From contig NW_015622543.1 of NCBI RefSeq assembly GCF_000835495.1, positions 744,001-808,000 on the forward strand: a stretch of 64,000 nucleotides of DNA. The letters are read 5' to 3'. Shown piece by piece: positions 1-10,086 of the stretch; position 1 is the stretch's first letter, and each line of letters opens with the position of its first letter. This DNA comes from Cladophialophora immunda (Eukaryota; Ascomycota; Eurotiomycetes; Chaetothyriales; Herpotrichiellaceae). The position numbers were made by a program, and so were the translations under genes. The notes beneath the pieces were generated by a model that saw nothing but the letters and a program-made list of their open reading frames with translations, was not told where the DNA came from and made no database searches.

Positions 1-1
1 G

Positions 2-823
2 GATGGGTGGCCAGACGACGTAATAGCTCCGTCCGGGGGGGAGGAACTGTCATGGGACGGGAAAAAAGCCTCGGACCCTTCTGGTGGGTATCATACTCCG
101 CGAGAGATGAGCCTGGATGATGTGCGAGATCTGGTCACAAACTACCACAAGGCCGCCAAACGAGCCGTGGCCGCTGGGGTGGATGTGGTCGAGATCCACG
201 CCGCGCACGGGTATCTGATCCATCAATTCCTCAGCCCCCTCTCCAACCACCGGAGCGACCGCTACGGGGGAAGCTTCGAGAACCGGGTACGGCTGCTGAT
301 TGAAGTCATCGAAGCCGTCAGGGCGGCCATCCCGTCCGGCATGCCGCTCGCGGTCCGAATCAGCGCCACCGACTGGATGGAGCACACGCAGCTCGGGCAG
401 CGGTTGGGCAGCTGGGACGAGGCGAGCACCCTCTGTCTGGCGAGACTGTTGCCCGACCTCGGCGTGGACTTTCTCGACGTCAGCACCGGCGGCAACCATC
501 CAAGTGCGCTCTACAACGTGTTCGACGCCGGGGAGAGGAACGCGGCAATTGCGTCGCGGATCAAGAAAGCGTTGCGGTCTGAAGGCGAGAACCGGCTCTT
601 CATCGGCACTGTGGGCATGATCGTCAACGCCAGACAGGCGCGCAGGCTGGTCCAGGGCGACGACTCGGCGGGCACGCCGGGGGTGGATGTCATCTCCGTG
701 GGCCGCCAGTTCCTGCGAGAACCGGACTGGGTGCTGAAGGTGGCAGACGAACTTGGTGTCGATGTCGCATGGCCGATACAGCTGGAACGCCTCCGGACTC
801 GCCCTGTAGCTCCACGTATCTGA
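2..823 (+). CDS. Old Yellow Enzyme-family NADH:flavin oxidoreductase (5' end outside window)
   Basis: The frame is open from base 2 to the TGA at 821-823, giving 273 residues of the C-terminal part of an FMN-dependent ene-reductase of the YqjM-like group common in fungi. These enzymes reduce activated C=C bonds with NAD(P)H. Visible family marks are the active-site stretch VEIHAAHGYL, followed by the block SNHRSDRYGGSFENR, and near the end the FMN phosphate-binding segment ISVGRQFLREP. The N-terminal part of the barrel, with the start codon, lies upstream of base 1, so the ATG at 107 is internal. No intron is seen. The gene is convergent with the P450 at 1262-2966; together they suggest oxidative tailoring or detoxification, which is inference. 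Confidence 0.9.
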   Translation, partial: DGWPDDVIAPSGGEELSWDGKKASDPSGGYHTPREMSLDDVRDLVTNYHKAAKRAVAAGVDVVEIHAAHGYLIHQFLSPLSNHRSDRYGGSFENRVRLLIEVIEAVRAAIPSGMPLAVRISATDWMEHTQLGQRLGSWDEASTLCLARLLPDLGVDFLDVSTGGNHPSALYNVFDAGERNAAIASRIKKALRSEGENRLFIGTVGMIVNARQARRLVQGDDSAGTPGVDVISVGRQFLREPDWVLKVADELGVDVAWPIQLERLRTRPVAPRI

Positions 824-1261
824 GAGAAAAGCGTTGTCATCTACTAGGTTCAGCTACTGATAGGATTGTAAACCATCGACGCCCGACGGCATCGGGTTTC
901 TAGCTTCGTACGTGGCTTTTCGAGCCTTCCGAAAGTCATCACATATCAACTTGTATGCGTTTTGAGTCCTTTGGCAGCCAAGATGACCGAATTGCACGTC
1001 TTACCCCTCTGCGGCATACCTGTGACACCGGAATACGGATACGCCGGAAAGCAGATTAGCGTACCGATCATCGCAACGGCTTCTGCTAGATCTTCTCCCA
1101 CGTGTCATGAATGGAACTTTGTGGACGCTAGAGATGTTTGTTGCGGTGTGCCAGCTGCGAGACTCCGGGAACGTGTTTCATTTTCGTGGGTCCAAGTACA
1201 GCGCGCTATACCGCGAACCCTACGTGGTTTGGCCACGAGTGTTTGACCATTCGCAACCGTC
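824..1261. other. 3'-3' intergenic region between OYE and P450 genes
   Basis: These 438 bases separate two convergent stop codons. Short open frames here show no recognisable protein. The region probably holds the two 3' untranslated regions and terminators. Confidence 0.5.
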
Positions 1262-2966
1262 CTATCTTCTTCTTACAGTCAATTTCACATTGAGTTCCGG
1301 CTTCTCCCACAGCAGGAAACTAGATTGATCCGACCAATTCTGACTATCATCGCATAATTCCATGTCGAAATGCCAAATCATTTTGGCCAGCGTGGTTTTC
1401 AGCTCCAGATTCGCCAGGCTAACTCGCGTGTCAGCATATTTACGTGGTGGAAGATTGCTTTAAAGGCAAGAAAGTCCCGACATTCACACTTACTTTTTGC
1501 CGATGCAGTTGCGCGGACCCATGGAGAAGGGCTGCAGAATTTCTCGTCGGTCGTTCTCAAACCTGGGATCACCAAGCCAGCGTTCTGGGATGAACTTTTG
1601 TGGTAGATAGAAGTTTCGCGAGTTGGTGAAGGCTGTCAAGTGACTGACAGAAACGATGGTCTGAGAAAAGGTCAACCTTCCATCCAATCCAGAGAGGGAC
1701 ATCGCAGAAGGGTCAAGACCTACATCTCCTGGGACAAACTGGCCATCAATGGTCTCCCCCGACAGGGGGGTCCGTCTCGGCAGCATGGCCGGCACTGGGG
1801 GATAGATCCGCAAAGCCTCATTGATGACAGCCTGCAGGTATTTGAGTTGGCCCAGTGAGATCGAGCCCATCTCGTCCTCAGTCTGGAAGGCTTGGTCGAT
1901 CTCGTCTTGTAGCTTTTTCAGACACTGGGGATTCTTCAGAAGGTGGTAGGTCATGCCGGCCAACACGGTGGCCGTCGTCTCGCTGCCTGCAAGAACTAAC
2001 ACGTTGGCGGTGGCCCGCAACTCGTCAATACTCATAGCCCTGTCACTCGTTCCCGACGAGTCAATGGCTTTGGTCAAAAAATCCGACTCTCGCATGACTT
2101 TGTTCTCGATCCGCCGATCCATTTTCTCCTTGGACAGCTGGAAATGCCTCTTTCTCTTCTCGATGAAGGACTGTGGTACAAATAGCCGCAGAAAGTTCTT
2201 GAACAGGGGAAAATAGCGCGTTGCCTGGATGAACGTGATACCCTTCATGCCAGAAAACAACAGGTCGACCCACGGGTGCAGAGTGGACGTCTTCAGGCAA
2301 TCGAAAGGCTCCCCAAAGGCAAGATCCCCAATCAGATCGAAGGTGGTGAAGTTGTACCAGTTGGTGAGATTTGCAACCCCGCCGCCCGACTGATTCTCGG
2401 CAATGGCGGCAAGCTTGGAGATCATCATGTTCGTGTAGCCCTGGATAAGCGGCTCCTGTTGACGCAGGCTCTTCTCGGAGAAGGAATGGGCCAGCAGCCT
2501 TCGGTGGCGGGCGTGCTCCTCGTCATTGCTTCTGATGATGTCGGGCGCCTTGCTGAATTCCATCGTGTAGAAAATCCGGTCCTTCGGGAATTGTGGGTGA
2601 CCTGGCCGTAGGGCATAAATGGTCTTAAAGGCAGAAGGGCTGATGTAGGAGAGCTCGCCAGGAGCGGTCCGCACCACATCGCCGTATTTTTCGTGGAGGT
2701 CCCGTAGATCTCGAGCCAAGGTCCCACGGAGCAGAGATCTCACAAAAGGGATTCGCGTTGCTGCAAACGATTTCGGACCAGGAAACTTTGCGAGTGGGTG
2801 AAAGTACAGATTGTATGTGATGTAGGCTATCAGCAAACATGGGACCTACTCGTTTTCGTTTGGTCAACAGATCTTCAAAGCTGAGGGAGAAAAATCTTAC
2901 AATTCCTGCAAAGACAGCAACCCAGTTGTAAAAGGGTTGTAGAGAGAACTTGGCAGCCATTTTCAT
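1262..2966 (-). CDS. Cytochrome P450 monooxygenase, four exons
   Basis: Model: complement(1262-1418, 1494-1660, 1724-2845, 2901-2966), 503 residues, the normal size of a microsomal fungal P450. Exon 1 plus the start of exon 2 encode an N-terminal membrane anchor that leads into the proline hinge FHPLAKFPGPK. Further marks are the I-helix AGSETTAT (about 308-315), the ExxR motif EALR (365-368), the PERW motif, and the heme loop FSMGPRNCIG with the axial Cys near 448. The last intron (1419-1493) starts at GTAAGT immediately after the heme loop, and the next exon resumes with NLANLELK as expected. The intron at 1661-1723 is 63 nt and keeps the frame open if retained, but removing it restores the family sequence VPGDTIVSV. 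ATG at 2966 was chosen; 2960 is an alternative. The substrate is unknown. Confidence 0.92.
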
Positions 2967-3745
2967 CAGACTCGGTCCAACTCGTCTTAAGCAGGGAGAC
3001 CACAATGCCTTGGGAAAGGTGGGACGTGGTTGTTCTAGAGGCAACCTACTGTAATGTAGATGTCAAAGTATCAGAATTGGGGCAAGTAATCATTCCAACA
3101 TGCCATTTGATTTCTACGTCCTAAGTATATGAGTTCAACTCCCCGGAGCATTCGGATACTTCGGTCATTCGGACATTTGGGAGTCTCAAAACCGAAATCC
3201 AAGCACGGAAATCTCATCTTTAGATAGGCGGGGGCAGCCTGGCTGCGGCATTCATTTGTTGGATAGAGTATATGCTATCACAATCGATTGGTCTGGTGGA
3301 ATAATCCGTGGACAGTCTGACGGTTTCGGACCCCAAGGACGGGTGGAACTTCTTGCCTTTTCCGCTTCCGCAGCTCTCCCCTGAGCATCAAATTCAGATC
3401 TTTGGGCGATCGAACCTGCGGCATACGGCCACGCTAGAGCTCTTCCGATATGCAATGTGAGAAAATTTGTGTCGGGAAGAAAAACTTCGAACAAGTCCCC
3501 TGGGCTTCTTAGATGGTAGAGTCTAAAGTCATCATTCATCTTCACTCGGTGACCTTTGGAACCCATTGGCGGTTCTTGGTGAGCCCTACAGGAGAATTTT
3601 TGAGCAGCAACATCTCGGAGTGAATCATTACCAACATAATCGAGATTATACCCTCGACCACGAGTAGAAACCGATGACAGAAGGGGCGCAGTGCGGCTAT
3701 TTGGACTGATACTCCTGACGGTTCAAACGTCTTCAGCATTCTTAT
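2967..3745. other. Intergenic region between P450 and alpha/beta-barrel genes
   Basis: This stretch contains the P450 promoter side and the 3' region of the next gene. Two minus-strand frames (3252-3566 and 3542-3739) are open for 104 and 65 codons, but they encode nothing I recognise and do not join convincingly. Confidence 0.4.
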
Positions 3746-4512
3746 CTAGCTCGAGCTCGACTTGAACTCTACATAGTCTAATGCTAGGCTCTCACAGTGA
3801 TCTTTGACTAGACCAACGTTCGCCTTGAAGATATCTGTGATCATCATGTCCTTTTGCTTCTGGACGGTTTCCCAGCCGACTAGCAGATACACCCTTTTGA
3901 CGCCTTGAGATTCTCCTTCGATGGGTCCGACCGATACCCCGTCAATATGCCCATCTGATTTCGAGAGCACGTTAACGCCGAATTGTGCAAGTGATTCGTT
4001 AAAATCTGGAAAAGGATTGTTGATCATGACGACTTCGGTGGCTGGTGATTTCAAGGCCGGCGACGGGTGAGGAGATCTGCGCGGTCAATGAGCATGGAGT
4101 TTCTTAGGTACAATGCATAAGCTATCTTACAGATGAGCTGTGTAAAACTCCGGCGGACCCTTGAGAAGAGACGTTATGCTCTGGAAGAAGGCTTGGGATC
4201 CCGTGAAGGAGCTGTGAGGACCACTCGAGTCGAATTCTAGGCGTTGAAAAGGACATCTAGTCAGTATATAGCCAAAAATGCAGAGATGATTGCCCTCCCT
4301 CGCTGTCAAGGTGGGATCAAACATCACAACATACCGACAACGAGCTGTAAAATGTCGGGATGCTTCACCTGGAAGCCCCAGTAATATTGTTGAAATTTTG
4401 GTTGGCGGGAGACAGCTAGCAGTGCATTGTGCCAGATCTTGCCCGGAGGCGTTGAAGGGTCAGATATTGTGGAACCTATACCGACAGGAAGAAATGCAAG
4501 CTCGGTCGTCAT
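3746..4512 (-). CDS. Putative dimeric alpha/beta-barrel (ABM-like) protein, three exons
   Basis: Model: complement(3746-4076, 4131-4236, 4335-4512), 204 residues. The two introns (donors GTATGT and GTAAGA) join three frames into one continuous protein. The N-terminal half (TTELAFLPVG, then WHNALLAVSRQPKFQQYYWG) and the C-terminal half (TEVVMINNPF, then RVYLLVGWETVQKQ) each resemble a ferredoxin-like alpha/beta-barrel unit of the antibiotic biosynthesis monooxygenase/EthD type. Such folds occur in small cofactor-independent oxygenases and stress proteins. The family assignment rests on pattern memory only, and no catalytic residues can be named. It sits in tandem between the P450 and the YTP1-like gene on the same strand. 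Confidence 0.68.
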
Positions 4513-5309
4513 GGCGATTCTGGCTCTCTATTGAATTTCGTGTTCGGCTGATTGGCGATTGTGTCAAAATCACCAAAGTCCAAGAGCCTCGCTTATACTT
4601 CGAAGATATGGTTCTATTGCGAGATCACACTCTGTAAGGAAGCGAACAGTGCCTGCACAGACGGAGACCTCTGTATAGCACTATATCACATCGATGTTGT
4701 TGAAGATCACCATGATACTGTCCGTGTCCCGCTCGAGACCCACCCATAATTCCCACCACGGAAGCGGAATCGGATCCTCGACCCCAATCTTTCATCTACC
4801 ACTTTGGGGGGACGAAAGTAACATGCCGCACTTAGGCCATGCGAGGTAGACATGGTAGAGTACAATCAAGCCAGGTCTCTGGGTAGCAAACCAGGAACAA
4901 CTTGTGAGGGGGCGAATGGCTGGCAACCAATTTGACTGAAGTATCAAAGTAGGCTACCATTAGCGCCCGATGCTGGAAAAGCATCGAAGACCCTGCCCCG
5001 GGCACCGTTCTTGAATAAGCCACCAATATCGATACCAAGACATCTTTACACGCGGTACTTGGGTTGATGGCTCCTGCGTGTCTCAAGAAGGATTGAGATG
5101 TTGAACAAGCATCCGACTCGTCGTGCGAGCGTTGAGACCGTATCGATGATCATGCCAGAATCTAGTTAGAATATATATGTACAGCTGTATAAGCCTCAAA
5201 AACCAGGCCGTAATCAGAACTGATATTGCAACTCCTCCTGTCGCAGATTGCCAAAAGATCAACATTACGGACACAAATAAAGAATCAATATAGGAAGTTC
5301 CGACTCACT
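4513..5309. other. Intergenic region, no gene seen
   Basis: This holds the upstream region of the alpha/beta-barrel gene and the 3' region of the YTP1-like gene. Minus-strand frames at 4832-5086 and 5083-5274 lack homology and splice continuity. Confidence 0.4.
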
Positions 5310-7133
5310 CTAGGCATGTCCTGCTTTCGTCAATCCTTCCCTCCTCTGCGCCCACTCCTTTAAAGCAACTAGTGCAAAACACCACGCCATCAAAACAGCC
5401 GTTATACCCATTGTGACGGTGGCCACTAGCATAGCGTTGAGATCATTCTCAATCATCGCATCGACCGTGTCTCTGTTCTGTATTCCTCGTCAGTATCAGC
5501 CGCCAGCCCGGGGGATGTAATAATGGATTCTTACGCTGGCCATGAGCATCAGACCTCCCGACATCAGACAGAATGACGTGACAAGCTCAGATGGAGGCCG
5601 GGATGGTGATCGAGATCGGGCTGGGGCAAGATAGAGCAGCAGGTACGTGAGACTTCTCGTTATCGATGCGGCTGTGAGGAAATTACCGAACTGCGAACCA
5701 TCAGTCACCATGGCTGCAAGAAGCACAAGCGTATGGAGAGGCTACCCATTTGTGCATCATTGTAGACTCCACCGTGCTTTGATGGTGGCCACCGAGGATT
5801 GTGCCTAGTAGAAATATAATCATGGCAGGTACGGGGTTTGTCGAGTATCCGCGTATCAAATTCTGCTTTTCGTTCAAGGTGAGAGAGTCTTCCAGTATTT
5901 GGTTTTTTGACAATGCCCAGACATCCCGGGACTCAACCATCATGCCGCACTACAACGAAGTCAATATCTGGCGCGGCGGTCAAAGACAATGAAACGCACC
6001 AAACCACCGCCAATGAACAAGAGCGATATCGCGACATGTTCAAGATCCTGTGCCGTCCACGCCTCTCCCCAACCTGCGATGTGTTCGAGGAAAACATTGG
6101 TGATTCCATAAATGAAGATGAGCAAACATTCAAGTCCCTCCATGGTGACGGAGCGACCCCATTTCCGAGATGGGAAACCTGTCGAGGCTTTGAGATTCCA
6201 CGCCCAGCCAAGCCCAGAAAAGCAGCCAATGCAGCGAAGCAAGGTTATGACACCGAAAAAGAAGAAAACGCCGCCTTTGATGAAATGGGCCAGGCCGTTG
6301 AAGATGTGGTCTCCATGCTAGACATTGTTAGCGGGCATACAAAACGTAGCCGGGAACTTCTCACAAATATTCCAGCCATAGTAACTATTCCAGTGCATAA
6401 AGAAACAAACGCTAGGATGATCATTGCCATGATGAAAAGGCTAGATGTGGATGCCACAGTAGGGACGAAGCGACTGGCTGAAATTAACTTAGACCAGCTT
6501 TTGACCCGCGAGGATAGTCGTTGATACCGTCCATCGATTGCGGCCTGGGCGTCGACTCTTATAGAATTTGTCCGATTTCTTCGATTCTCTCTCAGCGATG
6601 CCAGATAGGTCGGGTCTGTGGGATGTATTTGGTCCTCGGATTCTTGGAAAAGGCTGGAAGAAGAGACAAGCGGCTGCAGTTCGTGACTCGCATCGAAGTT
6701 GGCTTTATTGGAGTAGGACCGCGAGAAACTTCTCAAGATGCTTAGAAACGATTCTAAGATAGCGATGGCGGACAACGTCCAGGCAAGTGAATGATGTGAG
6801 CTATTGCGATATAAGTCGGGTGTTCTGGAGTTATATGCTAGACCAAAGATAATCCCAAGGGCGTGCAGCCCGAGCAGCAGTATTCGGGCTGGATATGTAA
6901 GGTTGGAGCGGGTGAACTGCAACGACGCCACTGGATATGTTAGCGTTTGGTCCTTAGCTGGAGGAAAGGTACTTACGGATGGAAAGAGCGCCTATCCAAG
7001 CCAAAATCATGAAGCCAACATGGAGATATAAAATGCTTGACGAGGTGGGTTCTCTGAAGTAATTCTCCGCTGGCAATGAAACGGACATGGTTGCGTTGCC
7101 TTCGTCAACACGCGCTTGAAGGTGCCGTGCCAT
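5310..7133 (-). CDS. YTP1-like multi-spanning membrane protein (DUF2427/Ytp1), six exons
   Basis: Model: complement(5310-5477, 5535-5690, 5746-5949, 6000-6317, 6365-6930, 6977-7133), 522 residues. All five introns are 46-57 nt and each restores the frame. The N-terminal DUF2427 part shows SSILYLHVGFMILAW and YNSRTPDLYRNSSHH. The Ytp1 part shows NGLAHFIKGGVFFFFG, LGWAWN and GGLCGMMVESR. About ten hydrophobic segments are visible. Members are fungal integral membrane proteins of unknown biochemical function, predicted for the plasma membrane or internal membranes. The start is uncertain: ATG 7133 is the first in frame after a stop, but hydrophobic codons (RFIVSVFGAFAV) directly upstream look like part of a signal peptide, so a short upstream exon may exist. 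A TATA-like GTATAAAG lies near 7220. Confidence 0.85.
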
Positions 7134-8175
7134 GACAGCAAAGGCTCCGAAGACACTCACAATGAAGCGCGCACGTTCGTGTGAAGAGCTCTTTAGATGC
7201 GATACACCAAAAGAGAGTCTTTATACTGGGAATCGGGAAGCAAGGATGTCGTTCCGATGTAAAGGAATGTCCTGAAGCATGCTTCTATATGTTTCGGAGA
7301 TCATGATGGGGGAAAACATCGCGTTTATACGGTAGCCTGAGTGCTAATGGCTTTTCAGAGCCGTCAACAACGACAGGCGGTTCAAGACCTCTTGAGATCG
7401 CATTTTGTAACCCTAGAAGGATACAAACATGAGGCACTCTTCGAAACTGGATACTCCGTGACGACAGCCTGTGGGCCGTGCCAAGGCTGAAGGATACTTC
7501 GCATAAGGCTGTGATCAGACTAGGCTGGGAAGGGCAGCATGTTGCGAAGCTGTCTGCGTACTCACAGGGCCGGGTTTGGGGCTCGGTTTCAACGTTGAGG
7601 CGTGCTACTGTTGATTGTACACGCCCCGTTATGATCCACCGAATTTGCATGAAGTCAGCTTTTTGGACGCCCTGAAAATGGCTCGCGGTGGGCAAATTGC
7701 AGAACGCCTTGCATTACGCAGAAGAATGCCTCGGTAAGGACCAAGCTGCTTTGATACCACTATCTAAGCATTGAGACAGTATGGCCTCAAGACTGTCTAT
7801 GGTCCTGGTAAAGAGCAGCCGCGGACCTCTGTAAGAAGAGAGGGAGAGAGAGGTTTGCCATGTTCTTCTGATCCCATGTGCTAGCAGAGCTGGGAATTTC
7901 GTCTTGACTTTCGAAATCATCTGGTTCACATTGTGTATTATTGTGCATCGATGCAAAAGGGTAGATCTAGAACCAAAATCTCCGCTCCTCAAATCTTCCC
8001 GTTGGAATATGCAAGCTGTGCCGCGTTAAACAACAATGCCAAAATGCCAGAACTGTATATAGAATGCAGCCGGCGATCCCAAGTAAGCTCTAGAATCCTC
8101 ATAAATACAGCCACCTAGCCCCGATCAGACAATGCGGTGCATCGTGCCGCCCACTCCTGGTCCCTCAGCAAAACA
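7134..8175. other. Intergenic region, no gene supported
   Basis: About 1 kb between two minus-strand genes. The 136-codon minus frame at 7285-7695 has no recognisable content. The TATA-like element near 7220 may belong to the YTP1-like gene. Confidence 0.4.
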
Positions 8176-9600
8176 TTACGTGCCCGCAGCCCTTCGTCTT
8201 CGCCACCATCTAACCACCCACCACGCCACACTCATTGTGAGCGCTGTTCTGTACGCCAGAAACAGGGCGATCGCCCAATTCACTCTGTCGTAATACCCGT
8301 GCAGCAACTTACCGACAGCGTGCTGCGGGTCTTTCCCGACACCTAATCCGCCGATGCCGACACTGTGTTTGTTGAAAGATGATCGCTTGGCTTGTCGACC
8401 CGTAGCAGTAGGGATTGGTGCAGATGTCGATTCGGGTCCCATTGCAGGCGCGGGTTCGGCCACAGAGATGGCTGTCGCCTCGGTTGCGCCATCCATGGCG
8501 GTTTGACTCGGCTGCCGCTGTGGTCGACTCGGCCAAGATCCCGACGAGAAGGCTTCTGCAGTATTCTTTCGGAACGAGCGGGTCATGATGTACACAAGTA
8601 GGCGGAGGTCAGGCACCGTGAATGTCGGATATTTCCAGAGCGCCACGGCGTTGTAGGGTGGCAGTTGGTCCAGAAGATCTGCCAGCACGCCAAGTGTCAG
8701 ACCCCAGAGGATAAGCGGTTGTTGGAAAGTTAGGAGGGAGTGGTGAATAGATGAGGAGGAGGGGATGCCGAAGGGCGCTTGAGCCCATCCCGCCAGCGTG
8801 GAAAGCTTGTCGCCACCCTCTGTGGGTATGAAACCCGGTATGGAACTGGCATAAACAGACTCTGTGGGGAGAAGGCGGACGGCACTGAACATCATCTTGC
8901 CCATTGTCCAACGGATCAGTTTGTGGATTGCGGGTCCAACGTGCTTGGCTATCCTCGAGGAGATATCCACGGCTTCTCTAGTCCGTAGAGTTGGTGAGAG
9001 CAGCGCGCGGAGAGAGACCCAATGCACTGCGGCAACTTCGGTGGGTTGTGGCTGGGCAGCAGGGACTGTCTTCCCTGTCAGGAGGAAGATGTAGGGACAC
9101 AACACCATGAGAACGTCTTTTCCCCAAGAAGTAGTGACCAGCCGTTCAGGAAGATTCCCTGCAGGCAGACAATCCATCGTGTCCAGATCCAGGCCTATCT
9201 CTTCTCTTGTCTCGCGGACAGCAGCAGCAAAGTCATCCGCGTCTTCAGGATCTCGTTTCCCACCAGGCAAGGCAACATGCCCTGACCACCTATCGCCAGC
9301 GCGCCCGGCGCGTTTGATGAAGAGTAATTCTGGGTCTCCTTCTTGGACCCATTCTTGCGCGAAGAACTCGCTGATTGTAGAGGGGGGAGACGGGGGAGAA
9401 GGCTTATCGACCGCTATGAGGGAGCCGTTGACACTTGCAGGGACAGGTTTATAGGCCGGTCGGACACGAATAATGGCAGCAACGCTGGCTCGTTTTTGCG
9501 AGGAATTGGGAGGATTGGGGACATGCGGATACGGATTCTCGCTAAGCCGGACAAGGACTTTCTCGAGGGCTTTGACGATGGCCCTCGAGTCTTCTGACAT
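8176..9600 (-). CDS. Nudix hydrolase (CoA pyrophosphatase-like) with hydrophobic C-terminal tail
   Basis: A single exon of 474 residues starting at ATG 9600. The Nudix fold is at about 38-215. LPGGKRDPEDADDFAA precedes the metal-binding REtrEEiGL helix (129-137), the pattern of coenzyme A/ADP-ribose-type Nudix enzymes related to yeast Pcd1 and NUDT7/8. These hydrolyse a pyrophosphate bond in a nucleoside diphosphate derivative. The C-terminal half is longer than in the short enzymes. It holds a hydrophobic segment (PLILWGLTLGVLADLL), a low-complexity Pro/Ala/Thr stretch, and a final membrane-like helix (AIALFLAYRTALTMSVAWWVV) capped by RWWRRRR, which looks like a tail anchor. The gene is divergent from the VTC subunit across 486 bases. 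Substrate and location are inferred. Confidence 0.85.
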   Translation of the reverse strand: MSEDSRAIVKALEKVLVRLSENPYPHVPNPPNSSQKRASVAAIIRVRPAYKPVPASVNGSLIAVDKPSPPSPPSTISEFFAQEWVQEGDPELLFIKRAGRAGDRWSGHVALPGGKRDPEDADDFAAAVRETREEIGLDLDTMDCLPAGNLPERLVTTSWGKDVLMVLCPYIFLLTGKTVPAAQPQPTEVAAVHWVSLRALLSPTLRTREAVDISSRIAKHVGPAIHKLIRWTMGKMMFSAVRLLPTESVYASSIPGFIPTEGGDKLSTLAGWAQAPFGIPSSSSIHHSLLTFQQPLILWGLTLGVLADLLDQLPPYNAVALWKYPTFTVPDLRLLVYIMTRSFRKNTAEAFSSGSWPSRPQRQPSQTAMDGATEATAISVAEPAPAMGPESTSAPIPTATGRQAKRSSFNKHSVGIGGLGVGKDPQHAVGKLLHGYYDRVNWAIALFLAYRTALTMSVAWWVVRWWRRRRAAGT

Positions 9601-10086
9601 CGCGACGGAATACTATGAGAGGGCTCTATTCAGCCCAGAAACTTTCCAAGTGAGACAAGATGGTATGCGATATGACTCAATGGCTGCAGCCTCGTCGGCA
9701 TAGTCGTATTCGATGCCGAGGCTGTCATGGCCCGGCAAGGCAGCCAATTGGAGGTGGCCGGCCGGAAAAACTTCGTCCGGGAATCTCCAGCGGATCAGGC
9801 AAGAGATCTTCCGAGCACGGGAGGGGAAGCGCCACTTTGATTGGCTGTTGCCCCCCGTGCTTTGCTTTTGCTGCAGTGGGGAAACCACAGCAAAGAGGGA
9901 AGCATTGACTGCGTCGAGCTTCCCAGGCTTCGTTGGTCCAGCTCTGTCGGCTTAGTACCAATTGCATATTTTCCCTTGACTTTTCTCTTGTGAGCTTCGG
10001 CTGCTGCACTCAACATCTATATCTGTATGGAGTAGCTGCTACGAACCTGCACACCGGGCCTACCTTACCCTCACTCTCACCCCAAC
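9601..10086. promoter_or_regulatory. Divergent promoter region: Nudix gene and VTC subunit
   Basis: The 486 bases between two divergent start codons must hold both promoters. A pyrimidine-rich stretch and a CA-rich leader (cctcactctcaccccaac) sit directly before the VTC start codon. No clear TATA box can be assigned. Confidence 0.5.

Noticed and set aside
3252..3739. Two minus frames between P450 and the alpha/beta-barrel gene
   Set aside because: They do not join by plausible splice sites and have no recognisable residues; a decayed gene remains possible.
7285..7695. Minus-strand 136-codon frame
   Set aside because: No homology, no start context, and located in the upstream region of the YTP1-like gene.
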